DNA of 64,000 bases from Bradyrhizobium sp. CB3481 (GCF_029714305.1 NZ_CP121647.1:7336501-7400500), one strand, 5' to 3'. Shown: positions 26,540 through 36,755, counted from the first letter of the stretch. The notes: a model not told the origin generated them from the letters alone. Numbers and translations: made by a program.

Positions 26540-28702
26540 ATGAAGCGTGTCGATGCCCACGGATTGAAGATCGCCCCTGTCCTGTTCGATTTCATCGCCA
26601 AGGAGGCGACCCCCAAAACCGGGATTGCCCCCGACGCGTTCTGGGCCGGCGTCGCTGCCATCATCAAGAAGCTGGGACCGAAGAATCGCGAGTTGCTCGC
26701 CTACCGCGATGCGCTGCAGGCCAAGATCGACGACTGGCATCGCGCCAACAAGGGCAAGGCGTTCGACGTCAACGCCTACACGGCCTTCCTCAAGGAGATC
26801 GGCTATCTCCTTCCCGAACCTGCGACCCAGAAGGTCGAGACCGCAAACGTCGACGAGGAGATCGGCAAGATCTGCGGACCGCAGCTCGTCGTGCCCTTGA
26901 CCAACGCCCGCTACGCCTTGAACGCGGCGAATGCGCGCTGGGGTTCGCTCTATGATGCCTTCTACGGCACCGATGCGATCCCGCATGACCCGAGCGAGAG
27001 CGGCAAGGGCTACAACAAGGCGCGCGGCGACAAGGTGATCGCCAAGGCCAAGGCCTTCCTCGATGCCGCCGTGCCGCTCGCGACCGGCAGCCACACCGAC
27101 GTGACGTCCTACAGCGTGATCGCCGGTCAGCTCGCCGTGAAGCTGAAGAGCGGCAACGCCACCGCGCTGAAGACGGCTTCGCAGTTCGCCGGCTACCAGG
27201 GCGACGCGGCACGGCCTTCCGCGGTCCTGCTCGTCAACAACGGCATGCATGTCGAGGTCGTGATCGACCGCAGCAACGTGATCGGCAAGGACGATCCCGC
27301 CGGCGTCGCCGACATGATCCTCGAAGCCGCGGTTTCGACCATTCTCGACATGGAAGACTCCGTCGCCGCCGTCGATGCCGAGGACAAGGTGCTGGTCTAC
27401 CGCAACACGCTCGGTCTGATGGATGGCACGCTGTCGGCCGATTTCGAAAAAGGCGGTAAGACCGTCAAGCGCTCGCTCAACCCCGACCGCATCTACAAGA
27501 CGCCCGATGGCAAGGAGCTCACGCTGCACGGCCGCAGCCTGCTGTTGATGCGCAATGTCGGCCATCACATGTTCACCGACGCGGTGCTCGACGAGAACGG
27601 TGAGGAGATTCCCGAAGGCCTGCTCGACGCGGCGGTTGCCGGCCTGCTCGCAATCCACGACCTCAAGGGCAATTCGAAGACGAAGAACAGCCGCACCGGC
27701 TCGGTCTACATCGTCAAGCCGAAGATGCACGGCCCCGACGAAGTGGCGCTGACCTGCGAGCTGTTCGGCGAGGTCGAAAAGCTGCTCGGGCTACCCGAGA
27801 ATACCATGAAGGTCGGCATCATGGACGAGGAGCGCCGCACCACGGTGAACCTGAAGGCCTGCATTCAGAATGCGTCGAAGCGCATCTGCTTCATCAACAC
27901 CGGCTTCCTCGACCGCACCGGCGACGAGATTCATACCTCGATGGAAGCCGGGCCGATGATCCGCAAGAACGACATGAAGGCGCAGCCCTGGATCAAGTCC
28001 TATGAAGACTGGAATGTCGACATGGGCCTGATCGACGGCCTGCCCGGCCATGCCCAGATTGGCAAGGGCATGTGGGCGGCGCCCGACAAGATGGCTGATA
28101 TGCTGACCCAGAAGCTCGGCCATCCGCAGGCCGGCGCGACCACGGCCTGGGTGCCCTCGCCGACCGCGGCCACGCTGCACGCGCTGCACTACCACCAGGT
28201 CAACGTGATCGCGCGTCAGCAGGAACTCGCCAAGGGCGGTCAGCGCGCAAAACTCTCCGACATCCTCACCATTCCAGTGTCGCAGTCGAACTGGGCGCCC
28301 GACGACGTGAAGCAGGAGATCGACAACAACTGCCAGGGCATCCTCGGCTATGTCGTGCGCTGGATCGACCAAGGCGTCGGCTGCTCCAAGGTGCCTGATA
28401 TTCACGACGTCGGCCTGATGGAAGACCGCGCCACCTTGCGCATTTCCAGCCAGCATCTGGCGAACTGGCTGGCGCATGGCGTCGTCAGCAAGGACCAGGT
28501 GATGGAATCCTTAAAGCGCATGGCTGTGGTGGTCGACAAGCAGAACGTCGGCGATCCGCTCTACAAGCCGATGGCGCCTTCGTTCGACGGCGTCGCGTTC
28601 CAGGCCGCCTGCGACCTGATCTTCAAGGGCCGCGAGCAGCCGAACGGCTATACCGAATACATTCTCACCGCGCGCCGCCGCGAGGCGAAGGCGGCGGGCT
28701 GA
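26540..28702 (+). CDS. glcB: Malate synthase G
   Basis: 720 aa from ATG 26540, the normal length for the monomeric G isoform; the frame upstream to 26471 overlaps the cysNC terminator. Typical text: [55 protein letters not shown], and [18 protein letters not shown]. It condenses glyoxylate with acetyl-CoA to malate in the glyoxylate bypass or glycolate use. It is a single gene with a strong terminator. Confidence 0.96.
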   Translation: MKRVDAHGLKIAPVLFDFIAKEATPKTGIAPDAFWAGVAAIIKKLGPKNRELLAYRDALQAKIDDWHRANKGKAFDVNAYTAFLKEIGYLLPEPATQKVETANVDEEIGKICGPQLVVPLTNARYALNAANARWGSLYDAFYGTDAIPHDPSESGKGYNKARGDKVIAKAKAFLDAAVPLATGSHTDVTSYSVIAGQLAVKLKSGNATALKTASQFAGYQGDAARPSAVLLVNNGMHVEVVIDRSNVIGKDDPAGVADMILEAAVSTILDMEDSVAAVDAEDKVLVYRNTLGLMDGTLSADFEKGGKTVKRSLNPDRIYKTPDGKELTLHGRSLLLMRNVGHHMFTDAVLDENGEEIPEGLLDAAVAGLLAIHDLKGNSKTKNSRTGSVYIVKPKMHGPDEVALTCELFGEVEKLLGLPENTMKVGIMDEERRTTVNLKACIQNASKRICFINTGFLDRTGDEIHTSMEAGPMIRKNDMKAQPWIKSYEDWNVDMGLIDGLPGHAQIGKGMWAAPDKMADMLTQKLGHPQAGATTAWVPSPTAATLHALHYHQVNVIARQQELAKGGQRAKLSDILTIPVSQSNWAPDDVKQEIDNNCQGILGYVVRWIDQGVGCSKVPDIHDVGLMEDRATLRISSQHLANWLAHGVVSKDQVMESLKRMAVVVDKQNVGDPLYKPMAPSFDGVAFQAACDLIFKGREQPNGYTEYILTARRREAKAAG

Positions 28703-28715
28703 TAAGCGGACATTC

Positions 28716-28750
28716 AAGAAGCCCCGGCCGGCGTGCCGGGGCTTCTTTCG
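28716..28750 (+). terminator. Intrinsic terminator after glcB
   Basis: AAGAAGCCCCGGC (28716-28728) pairs perfectly with GCCGGGGCTTCTT (28735-28747), loop 6 nt, ending in TTTCGTTT. It starts 14 nt after the glcB stop. Confidence 0.85.
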
Positions 28751-28962
28751 TTTCAGCACTTGGTGAGCAAGCAACCGGTTAATACTGCATCGCATCTCGG
28801 CGCGATCACCCGCGTTCGCCTTGCACGAACACTCAACCTGAGGCAGTATTTTAACATCCTGATTCCGGCAAGGACGCAGCATTCTCTTTGGTTTGATTTT
28901 CGCTGCATTTGGTTTTTTCGCTGCGCTGATTTCAAATTTGCTTTTTCTTCCGGGGGCAACCT

Positions 28963-31653
28963 ATGTCCAAGCGCATCATCCTGTTGTCGGATGGCACCGG
29001 CAATTCGGCCAGCAAGGTCTGGAAATCCAACGTCTGGCGCGTGTTCGAGAGCCTCGATCTCAGGGCAAACGATCAGGTCGCCTTCTACGATGACGGCGTC
29101 GGCACCTCTTCTTTCAAGCCGCTCGCGATCCTCGGCGGCGTTTTCGGATGGGGCCTGAAGCGCAACGTTCTCGATATCTACAGATTCCTTTGCGCCAACT
29201 ACGAGCCGGGCGATCAGATATTCGGCTTCGGATTCAGCCGGGGCGCTTTCACCATGCGCGTCGTCGTCGGCCTGGTTCTGAATCAGGGGCTGGTGACTGG
29301 AGCGACCAAAGCCGAACTTTACGAACAGGCCGCAATGGCCTACCGGGCCTATCGCGCCGAGCGCTTCCATACGTTCCTGCGCTTCGAGTGGCCATTCCGG
29401 AAGCTTCGGGATGCGGCCCTCTATTTATTGGGCAAACGCTACAACAACACCCGGAATCGGCCTGTTGAACGCATCGACTTCATAGGCGTCTGGGATACCG
29501 TTGCTGCATACGGATTACCGATCGATGAGATGGCGCGGGGCGTCAGCCAATATATCTGGCCGCTCGAGCTGCCCAATCGAAATTTTGACACGCGAATCCA
29601 GCGGGCCTGTCACGCCCTTTCGCTCGACGACGAGCGGACAACCTTCCATCCTGTGCTCTGGAACGAGCAGGGCGTGCCTCGCGATCGTCTAAGCCAGGTA
29701 TGGTTCGCCGGCGTTCACTCCAACGTCGGGGGCGGCTATCCCGACGATTCGCTCGCCTACATTCCGCTCTACTGGATCATGAAAGAGGCCCAGGCGCTCG
29801 GCCTGCAGTTCAAGACGATCCCCAACCAGCCGACCAATCCCGACCCCGACATGATGGCCTATGCCGAATGGCGTCGTGATAAGGACGGCCGGCTGTACGA
29901 CTCGCGCAACGGACTCGGCGGTTATTATCGTTACGGGCCGCGAAGGATCGCGGACCTCAGTCACATGAGGTTTTCCTGGCGTGAAGGCGATCGCGTCAAC
30001 AACAACGCGCCCACCATTCACGAGACGGCGATCGTCCGAGCGCAGAAGGGCGCGCACCGCTATGCGCCGATCGGCATACCGCAGCACTATGACCTGCTCA
30101 CCGATACCGGCATTCAGCCGCAGGCAAATCTGGAGAGCCAGGCCCAGGCGGCGGCGCGATGCGACATGCAGGAGCAGATCTGGAATGATGTCTGGCGGCG
30201 ACGTCTGATCTATTTCATCACCGTATTTGCTTCGCTCTATCTCGCTATCTATCCGCTGTCGCGCATTATTCCCCGCTCCGGCGAGTTCACCAGCCCACTC
30301 AGCCTGGTCTCCGGAGCCATCCGGGCGCTTGGCCACGTCCTGCCGGGGGGCCTCGCGCTGTGGATCGACGCCTATGCGCGCGATCCCAGTCATTTCCTGG
30401 TGCTGGGATTCTTCGTTGTCTTGCTGATCTGGCTCGGGGTCCGCCTCGGAAAGCGGATCGAGGACAGGATGGAGCGCGTCTGGCGCTCCGCGCCAGCTGC
30501 GGCCCCTTCGAAATTGGGCATTGCCTATGGCATCCTCAGTCTTGCTCTCATTGTCTACTTTCTTGGGCACGCCCATCTGCCGGCCTGGCTGCGTCCGCCC
30601 AGGAGCGTCGCGCAATTTCTAGCGGCGCATATGAGCTTCTCGGTCGCCACTATCATGATCGCCACCTGGCTGGCGCTCTTCACACCGAGCAATCTGGTTC
30701 ATCACCTGCGCACCTGGCGACCGTACCGAACGGCGGTTCGCAGCCTGAAGCTCATCATCTTGCCATTCGTGTTCGCAGCCTCGTTCCTGACGCTGGCCGT
30801 TTTGTTTGGCAGCCATCTCGTCTTCAGCATCGAAGAGGCCGGTGGTCGCATCTGCCGTCAGAGTGACAACATCACCGCGGCCATGGCCCGCGGCAGGGTC
30901 GCAAATCAGGGCCTCGATGCCTGCATCTCTCCGGGGATTGCCTCCTGCTCGAAACCGGGTGAGCCGCCGAAATGCAGCAACGGCCGCGACGTGTTTTGCG
31001 GGGAGGGCCAGCCGGTCTGCGAGCCCATGCGCAAGGCTGGCTGCGATGACACCAGGGCCAGCTGCCGTTACGACATGCCGGTCTGCCGTGCGTCCGCTTC
31101 GCCCGAGCCGGGCAAGCCGCCGTCAACGCGAATTGCCAGCGTCGCAACCTGTCCCTTCACCTGCGAAATCGGTCCGGTCGGCGAAAAGCTGAGGCAGCTG
31201 GATATCAGCGAGGTCTGCCACGCGACGGGCATCTGGCTCGAGCAGGGTCAGAAATACAGCATCATGGTGACGCCCCCCGATCCGAAAGACAGGGAACACG
31301 CCTGGCGCGACGGCGACGGCACCATTGTCAGCACTCGCGGCAGGTTGAATCCAGGCTTCATCGCCAAGCTGAAGGAAGCGATCAAGTGGCCGCTCAAGCG
31401 GCACCTGTTCGTGGAGCCGTTCAAGGTCATCGCCCGCGTCGGATCGATCGGAAGTGACGAGCGCGTGCTCGAACCCGACGACGATACCCGGACCAACCGG
31501 CTCGACGTTCAGATCATTCCCAAGAGCAGTGGAGAGTTGTTCCTGTACGTCAACGAAGCTGTTTTGGTTTGGCCCGGGAAACGCAACTACTTCCACCAAG
31601 ACAATTCCGGCAAGGCCACGATCAGCGTGCAGCGCGCCCGGCAGCCGAACTGA
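28963..31653 (+). CDS. DUF2235 (Tle1-like alpha/beta-hydrolase) protein with membrane and Cys-rich C-terminal regions
   Basis: 896 aa. Residues about 1-340 are a DUF2235 domain: ILLSDGTGNSASKVWKSNV, the nucleophile elbow GFGFSRGAFTMR and HSNVGGGYPDDSLAYIPL. Family members include type VI secreted phospholipases, but none of the T6SS genes is here. Residues about 410-615 hold five hydrophobic segments, so unlike an effector it is an integral membrane protein. Residues about 627-745 carry about 12 cysteines, probably on the periplasmic side, followed by a pre-C-terminal beta-rich region. Substrate and role unknown. Confidence 0.8.
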   Translation: MSKRIILLSDGTGNSASKVWKSNVWRVFESLDLRANDQVAFYDDGVGTSSFKPLAILGGVFGWGLKRNVLDIYRFLCANYEPGDQIFGFGFSRGAFTMRVVVGLVLNQGLVTGATKAELYEQAAMAYRAYRAERFHTFLRFEWPFRKLRDAALYLLGKRYNNTRNRPVERIDFIGVWDTVAAYGLPIDEMARGVSQYIWPLELPNRNFDTRIQRACHALSLDDERTTFHPVLWNEQGVPRDRLSQVWFAGVHSNVGGGYPDDSLAYIPLYWIMKEAQALGLQFKTIPNQPTNPDPDMMAYAEWRRDKDGRLYDSRNGLGGYYRYGPRRIADLSHMRFSWREGDRVNNNAPTIHETAIVRAQKGAHRYAPIGIPQHYDLLTDTGIQPQANLESQAQAAARCDMQEQIWNDVWRRRLIYFITVFASLYLAIYPLSRIIPRSGEFTSPLSLVSGAIRALGHVLPGGLALWIDAYARDPSHFLVLGFFVVLLIWLGVRLGKRIEDRMERVWRSAPAAAPSKLGIAYGILSLALIVYFLGHAHLPAWLRPPRSVAQFLAAHMSFSVATIMIATWLALFTPSNLVHHLRTWRPYRTAVRSLKLIILPFVFAASFLTLAVLFGSHLVFSIEEAGGRICRQSDNITAAMARGRVANQGLDACISPGIASCSKPGEPPKCSNGRDVFCGEGQPVCEPMRKAGCDDTRASCRYDMPVCRASASPEPGKPPSTRIASVATCPFTCEIGPVGEKLRQLDISEVCHATGIWLEQGQKYSIMVTPPDPKDREHAWRDGDGTIVSTRGRLNPGFIAKLKEAIKWPLKRHLFVEPFKVIARVGSIGSDERVLEPDDDTRTNRLDVQIIPKSSGELFLYVNEAVLVWPGKRNYFHQDNSGKATISVQRARQPN

Positions 31654-31662
31654 GAGGTCACG

Positions 31663-32229
31663 ATGAAAGCGATCATCTTGCTGGCGACGGCGGCCATCGC
31701 CCTTCCCTTCGTTGTTTCTGGCGTTGCGCCAGGCCATCGGCCCGTTGCGGACCGATTCCTCGAGCGGGCCTTTCTGGTAACACCGACCATACCGCCTGAC
31801 GACGGCGAGGCACGCAATGCCAACGAACCGCACAAGGTCGTAGACGCCGGCAATTTGCTGGCATGGGTCAGCAAGAATCCAGCGGCAGCTCAGGCCTATG
31901 CGTGGCAGGTGATGCCATTGGACTTCCTCTACCTCGCGGTTCTCGGCGCGTTCCTGGCGCTGGCCGCAAACTTTTTTGCATCCGGCGTCGCGCCGTCCTC
32001 TACGTTGGCGAAGTTGCCGTCGTGGACATGGTTTATCTTCCCGGCAGTCTACGTCCTTGCTGATTTTGTCGAGGGCTGCCTGATCGTCATGATGATGTCC
32101 CAGCCCGCCACCATCAGCGATCGTGCGATCAACCTTTTGACCGCGTTCCGGAACGTCAAGATCGGCGCCAATGGCCTGTCGATCATCCAGATCTTCGTGC
32201 TGGGAATTGCTGGCGCGAGTTGGAAATAG
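31663..32229 (+). CDS. Hypothetical membrane protein encoded with the DUF2235 hydrolase
   Basis: 188 aa, starting 9 nt after the DUF2235 stop with a GAGAGG site. Four hydrophobic segments are visible: N-terminal signal-like ILLATAAIALPFVVSG, then near residues 85-107, 122-145 and at the C-terminus (SIIQIFVLGIAGA). No family recognised. The tight spacing suggests it works with the membrane hydrolase. Confidence 0.7.
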   Translation: MKAIILLATAAIALPFVVSGVAPGHRPVADRFLERAFLVTPTIPPDDGEARNANEPHKVVDAGNLLAWVSKNPAAAQAYAWQVMPLDFLYLAVLGAFLALAANFFASGVAPSSTLAKLPSWTWFIFPAVYVLADFVEGCLIVMMMSQPATISDRAINLLTAFRNVKIGANGLSIIQIFVLGIAGASWK

Positions 32230-32289
32230 ATCGATGGCGACGTCTGGATTACGGGGTCCACCGGCCACGATGCCGCATTGGCCGGCCAG

Positions 32290-32314
32290 GAACGCTTGAG
32301 CTTTCTAGCCGTTG
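32290..32314 (+). promoter_or_regulatory. EcfG-type promoter upstream of the CsbD gene
   Basis: GGAAC (32290-32294), exactly 16 nt, then CGTT (32311-32314), a perfect match to the alpha-proteobacterial EcfG consensus. It lies 30 nt before the CsbD start. Confidence 0.8.
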
Positions 32315-32344
32315 ATCGTCATCCCAACATTGAAGGAGATGGCG

Positions 32345-32545
32345 ATGGACTGGAACAGGGTTCAAGGTAACTGGAAGCAGTTCAAGGGCTCCGCAAAGGA
32401 GAAATGGGGCAAGCTCACCGATGACGATCTCAACGTCATCGAGGGCCGCCGCGACCAGCTCGAAGGCAAGCTGCAGGAGCGCTACGGCTTCGCCAAGGAC
32501 CAGATCCGCAAGGACGTGGATGACTGGTTCGGCACCTTGAAATGA
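32345..32545 (+). CDS. CsbD family stress protein
   Basis: 66 aa, the classic CsbD form: MDWNRVQGNWKQFKGSAKEK, a short LTDDDLNVIEGRRDQLEGKL, and a final WFGTLK. The ATG at 32345 has AAGGAG 7 nt upstream; the frame upstream to 32312 is not protein-like. CsbD proteins are abundant general-stress proteins of unknown biochemical function; in alpha-proteobacteria they are a typical part of the EcfG regulon, which fits the promoter found here. Confidence 0.93.
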   Translation: MDWNRVQGNWKQFKGSAKEKWGKLTDDDLNVIEGRRDQLEGKLQERYGFAKDQIRKDVDDWFGTLK

Positions 32546-32554
32546 CAAGCAAGC

Positions 32555-32588
32555 GAAAGCCCCGGTCGAACGCCGGGGCTCTTTTTCG
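32555..32588 (+). terminator. Intrinsic terminator after CsbD gene
   Basis: AGCCCCGG and CCGGGGCT form a stem with a 7-nt loop, followed by CTTTTTCG. It begins about 10 nt after the stop codon. Confidence 0.85.
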
Positions 32589-32638
32589 TTACGGCTCCGC
32601 GTCGCCATTGGGCGCGGCGACGCCGGGCCGCAGCCGGA

Positions 32639-32791
32639 CTACACCGAGATATATCTCAGCAGCGAAATCACGCCGAGAATGATCACCACGACACGCGCGA
32701 TCTGTTTGGCGCGGCCATCGAGCGGCAGGAGGTTGATAAGGTAGAGGACGAGGATAACGACCAGAAACGTGATGAGTATGCTGACGAGCAT
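32639..32791 (-). CDS. Small two-helix membrane protein, 50 aa (Thivi_2564-like)
   Basis: ATG 32791 to TAG 32639, with GGGGGA 6 nt upstream. Two hydrophobic helices (LVSILITFLVVILVLYLINL and VVVIILGVISLL) flank a short LPLDGRAKQIARV connector. Length and arrangement match the small 'Thivi_2564 family' membrane proteins. A perfect EcfG promoter lies 50 nt upstream, so it should be stress-induced. It falls below common length cut-offs and is easily missed. Confidence 0.75.
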   Translation of the reverse strand: MLVSILITFLVVILVLYLINLLPLDGRAKQIARVVVIILGVISLLRYISV

Positions 32792-32842
32792 GCGGGTCCC
32801 CCTTGGGCATTTGCACTGGAAATTCGCCGGTAGTGATTTGTT

Positions 32843-32867
32843 AACGTGAACGCCCGCCGCCGGTTCC
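32843..32867 (-). promoter_or_regulatory. EcfG-type promoter for the 50-aa membrane protein
   Basis: On the minus strand GGAAC (32867-32863), 16 nt, CGTT (32846-32843): a perfect consensus match. The predicted 5' leader to ATG 32791 is about 45 nt. Confidence 0.8.
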
Positions 32868-33000
32868 CGCCCAAGGAACTTCAGCTCGCTCGGAAAAAGC
32901 CAATCATTTCAAACGAATCCCGTAATACTACGCGGTTCCCGCCTCGATAAGTATTTACGCTTTTCCCGCCAAATGACCGCGCATCTTGGGGGAGAGCATC

Positions 33001-35093
33001 ATGTTGAACCGTCTGACCGTATCCGCGCTGCTGAAAATCGTCATTCTCGTCACGTCGTTCTGCGTGGTGGTCGGATTTTCGCTCAATGCCTGGGACTCCT
33101 GGGCCGCCTACAGGCGGCGAGCCGCATCGCCGTGATCGCCGACGCCTCCGCCAACATCTTCAAGGCGATGCACAATCTGCGCACCGACCGCTCGACGACT
33201 AATCGCCTCTTGAACTCCGATGCGCCGATGGACGCCGAGATCGAAAAATACCTGCGCAACATCCGCGACACCGAGATGCCCGCGATGGGCAACGCGCTCG
33301 GCCTGCTCAATGGCCTCGAGTTCGCGCAAGCCCAGACGCTGGTGCCGGAATTCGACCGCATCTACAAGACGATGATCACGCTGCAGAAGGAGTTTTGGGA
33401 GGCCGTAGCCAAGCCGAAGGCTTCCCGCCGCCCGACGCTCGCCAAGGATTACATGGACGCGGCGAACGGAATGCTTGATGTGCTCGAAAGGCTTTCCGGC
33501 GCGTTGGCCGCCGCCGTCAATCATCAGGATGCAACCATCGACCAGCTGCTGGCGATCAAGCAGATCGCCTGGCTGTTGCGCAACACCGCCGGCGAAGCCT
33601 CGCTGATCGTCTCGACCGGGCTCAGCGCCGGCAAGGTCGCGCCGGAGGCGCGGCTTGCCTACACCAAATATGTCGGTGGCATCGACGCCGCCTGGAGCGC
33701 GCTGGGGCTGACCGCATCGGGCATGCAACTGCCGGCGCCGATTTCGAGCGCGATCGCGGCGACTAAGACCGCCTATTTCGAGCCGTCCTATCTCAGCCTG
33801 CGCGACCGGCTGCTGACGCAGATCGCGGACGGCGGAAAGCCGGAACTGACCGCCAACCAGTGGACCCCGGTCACCGTGGGTCGCCTCTCCGCCGCCGTCA
33901 ACGTGGCCGAAGCCGCGCTCGACGCCGCCAAGGACCACGCTGCGCACCTCTACACCGCGGCCCAGCGCTCCCTGATGATGCAGCTCGTGTTGCTGACCGG
34001 CGCGCTCGCGCTGGCGTTCGGCGCCATGACGATCGTCACCCGCCGTGCGATCAAGCCGCTCCACACCATGCGCGATGCCATGCTCAAGGTCGCGGCCGGC
34101 GATCTCCAGGTCGATACCGGCTACGCCGCGCGCCATGACGAAATCGGCGCGCTGGCCGGTGCGCTCGAGACCTTCAAGCAGCAAGCTACCGACAAGGCCC
34201 GCATCGAGTCGCAGGAGCGCGAGCGCAACGCCGCCGCCATGGCGCGCCAGCAGGCGATCGAGAGCTATGTCGGTGAGTTCGAAGGCACGGTGCGCGAAAC
34301 CCTCAGCCAGCTCGGCGATGCGTCCGGCCAGATGCGGACCACCTCCTCCGGGCTGTCGACCATCTCGCGCCAGACCAATGAGCGCGTCCAGGTCGCCGAG
34401 AAGGCCTCCGGCGAGGCCTCGATGAGCGTCGAGACGGTCGCCGCCGCATCCGAGGAGCTCAGCGCCTCGATCAACGATATCAGCCAGCAGGCCGCGCATG
34501 CGGCCGAAATCGCCAGCCGCGCGGTTGGCCAGGCGCGCAACACCGACGGCACCGTCCAGGGCCTTGCCCAGTCGGCGGGCCGGATCGGCGAAGTGGTCGG
34601 CCTGATCAACACCATCGCCGCCCAGACCAACCTGCTGGCACTCAACGCCACCATCGAGGCCGCCCGCGCCGGCGAGGCCGGCCGCGGCTTTGCGGTGGTC
34701 GCCTCCGAGGTCAAGTCGCTGGCGAGCCAGACCGCGAAGGCGACCGAGGAGATCTCCGAGCAGATCTCCGACATCCAGCGCGTCGCCGGCGAAGCGATCG
34801 ACGCCATCAAGGGCATCGGCAGCATCATCGGCGAGGTCAACGAGGTCGCCACCGCGATTGCCGCCGCCGTGCAGCAGCAAGGCGCCGCTACCCAGGAGAT
34901 CACGCGCTCGACGCAGTTTGCGGCGCAGGGCACCAAGAACGTGTCCGAAAACATCAACGGCGTGAAGGCCGATGCGGATGCTGCCGCAGCCGCTGCCGAG
35001 GATGTGAAGCAGGCTTCGCAGACGCTGGAGACGCAGAGCCGGCAGCTCGGCAGCCAGGTCACGACGTTCCTCGGCAAGATCCGGGCGGCTTAG
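33001..35093 (+). pseudogene. Methyl-accepting chemotaxis protein, coding frame broken by a one-base shift near 33102
   Basis: ATG 33001 opens a frame encoding the expected N-terminal helix ([20 protein letters not shown], then AWDSWA) but hits TGA near 33135. The rest continues in another frame: [15 protein letters not shown], a four-helix-bundle sensor to about residue 320, a second helix, a HAMP domain ([20 protein letters not shown]), and an intact signalling tip ([20 protein letters not shown]). Adding one G to the GGG at 33101-33103 would restore a 697-aa receptor. This is either a real mutation that removes the first membrane helix or a sequence error. Confidence 0.85.
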
Positions 35094-35167
35094 TCGCCCT
35101 GCGAGGTTGCCAACTTCAAGCATCCGTTATGCCCTCCCCCGCAAGCGGGAGAGAGAGAGTAATTCTT

Positions 35168-35806
35168 TCACTCCTGCGCCACCACGGGTGCGCGGCCGTA
35201 TTTGGCGCGGAGCTTTTCGGAAGCCGGCGAGAAATTCAGTTCGGCGCCGCGCTTATCGGCGCTGCGGCCGGCGACCAGAAGCCCTTTTTCGCCGGCGACG
35301 ATGTCGCCCTTCTTCAGCGTCGGGTCGTCCTCGATCTTGACCTGCGCCAGCCCGACCGCGTCCTTGCCGTTGCAGGTGCATCCGCTGACGAGCTCGTTGC
35401 GGTATTTGAACGCGTTCGGCAGGTCCGAATAGGATTTTCCGTTCTCGGCGGTCGCGTCGTCGATACTGCCGCCGTAGTACACCTTCGTTTCGCTCGCCGG
35501 GCAGAGCTTGCTGCAGGAGGCAGCACGGCTGGCGTTATCCGAGGCGGTGATCGGGAAGTAGCGGCCATCGCAGGTTCGCACGCAATAGGCCTGGCCGCCG
35601 CCGTAGCTGCGGCCACGCCCCTCGCTGCGCGGCGCGGCGACCTGGCCATCGTCGGCGAACGGCATCTGGATGTAGGGCTGGTGGCGCGGACGATTGAAGC
35701 CGCCGAACAGCTGCGAGAAGAAGTCCTGTGCCTGCGCGGCAGGCGCCAGCACGGACGCGCATAGCAGCGCGGCGATCCCCCAGGCTGCCAGTTTTCCAGA
35801 TCGCAT
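35168..35806 (-). CDS. DUF2865 family secreted protein
   Basis: 212 aa from ATG 35806 with GGAGA upstream. Signal peptide about residues 1-27 (AALLCASVLAPAAQAQDFF). The conserved block has YCVRTCDGRYFP, ASCSKLCPASETKVYYGGS and VSGCTCNG, giving several cysteines that probably form disulfides. DUF2865 is typical of Rhizobiales; its function is unknown. It lies 31 nt downstream of the L,D-transpeptidase gene on the same strand, so both may share its stress promoter. Confidence 0.85.
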   Translation of the reverse strand: MRSGKLAAWGIAALLCASVLAPAAQAQDFFSQLFGGFNRPRHQPYIQMPFADDGQVAAPRSEGRGRSYGGGQAYCVRTCDGRYFPITASDNASRAASCSKLCPASETKVYYGGSIDDATAENGKSYSDLPNAFKYRNELVSGCTCNGKDAVGLAQVKIEDDPTLKKGDIVAGEKGLLVAGRSADKRGAELNFSPASEKLRAKYGRAPVVAQE

Positions 35807-35837
35807 CAAGCTTCTCCCGTTGCGCAACAGAGCGCCT

Positions 35838-36602
35838 TCATTCAGCTACCTGCGGCGCCAGAAGGTTCATCGCCTGGCGGCCGGAGGATGTGGCCACGGC
35901 CGGACGCGGCGCCGTCCTGGCCGGATGAATCGTCCTGCCCTCCCCGCCGCGCGCCATCACCGGCGCATTCTTCGGCAGCACCACCACCTTGGTGCCGACC
36001 TCGACACGGTTGAACAGATCGATAACGTCCTCATTGGTCAGTCGGATGCAGCCAGACGAGACGAATTTTCCGATCGTCGAGGGATCGTTGGTGCCGTGGA
36101 TGCGGTATTGGCTGGTACCGAGATACATCGCGCGGGCGCCGAGCGGATTGCCGGGACCGCCGGCCATGAAGCGCGGCAGATAGGGCTGGCGCGCGATCAT
36201 CTCGGCCGGCGGATGCCAATCCGGCCATTCCGCCTTGCGGCTGATGGTCTGCACGCCGGACCAGGTAAAGCCCTCGCGGCCGACGCCGACCCCGTACCTG
36301 ATGGCCCGGCCCTGGCCGAGCACGTAGTAGAGCGTGGTGTTGCCGGTATCGATGATGATGGTGCCGGGCGCCTCGTTGGTCCCGAAGGCGACGACGGCGC
36401 GGCGCAGCCGCTCAGGCGTTGCGCCTTCATCCGTGCCGATCACCTCGTCGGCGGGATAGCCGTTCGGTTGGGTGGAAGCATAGCCGAACGTCTGCGCGGT
36501 CGCGGCACTCGATACCGTTAATGGTAGCAGCAACGCGGCGCTGATGAGGACGAGCGCGCTTGCGACGCGCGACAAAAGTCGGCGAGCGTAGGACTGTGTC
36601 AT
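35838..36602 (-). CDS. L,D-transpeptidase (YkuD domain), periplasmic
   Basis: 254 aa from ATG 36602; an in-frame ATG at 36626 is possible but would leave only a 14-nt leader from the predicted promoter. Signal peptide about residues 1-37. The catalytic YkuD motif is intact: HGTNDPSTIGKFVSSGCIRL (His and Cys). It makes 3-3 cross-links in murein or links proteins to it. The long frame upstream to 37049 is antisense to the AI-2E gene. A perfect EcfG promoter precedes it. Confidence 0.92.
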   Translation of the reverse strand: MTQSYARRLLSRVASALVLISAALLLPLTVSSAATAQTFGYASTQPNGYPADEVIGTDEGATPERLRRAVVAFGTNEAPGTIIIDTGNTTLYYVLGQGRAIRYGVGVGREGFTWSGVQTISRKAEWPDWHPPAEMIARQPYLPRFMAGGPGNPLGARAMYLGTSQYRIHGTNDPSTIGKFVSSGCIRLTNEDVIDLFNRVEVGTKVVVLPKNAPVMARGGEGRTIHPARTAPRPAVATSSGRQAMNLLAPQVAE

Positions 36603-36647
36603 GGGACTGCCCCGTGGGATGTGCATCTTGCGATACTCTGCCCAACA

Positions 36648-36672
36648 AACGCCACTCGACCGTTGCGGTTCC
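36648..36672 (-). promoter_or_regulatory. EcfG-type promoter for the L,D-transpeptidase gene
   Basis: Minus strand GGAAC (36672-36668), 16 nt, CGTT (36651-36648), a perfect consensus match 46 nt before the start. Confidence 0.78.
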
Positions 36673-36730
36673 GTACGACCTATGGCGGGGAGCTTCACGT
36701 CAAGCGTCACATCACTCACGCTTGCGCGAT

Positions 36731-36755
36731 GGAACCTGCGTGGCCTCACTCCGTT
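36731..36755 (+). promoter_or_regulatory. EcfG-type promoter for the AI-2E family gene
   Basis: GGAAC (36731-36735), 16 nt, CGTT (36752-36755), a perfect consensus match. It faces away from the transpeptidase promoter 59 nt to its left, so the two genes form a divergent EcfG pair. Confidence 0.75.

Noticed and set aside
32875..32905. GGAAC upstream of the chemoreceptor as an EcfG promoter
   Set aside because: No GTT at 16 or 17 nt spacing; a GGAAC on the other strand nearby has a 19-nt spacer.
33108..35123. 671-aa open frame on the minus strand
   Set aside because: It is exactly antisense to the chemoreceptor, has Leu/Gly/Arg-rich composition typical of complementary frames in GC-rich DNA, and no family features.
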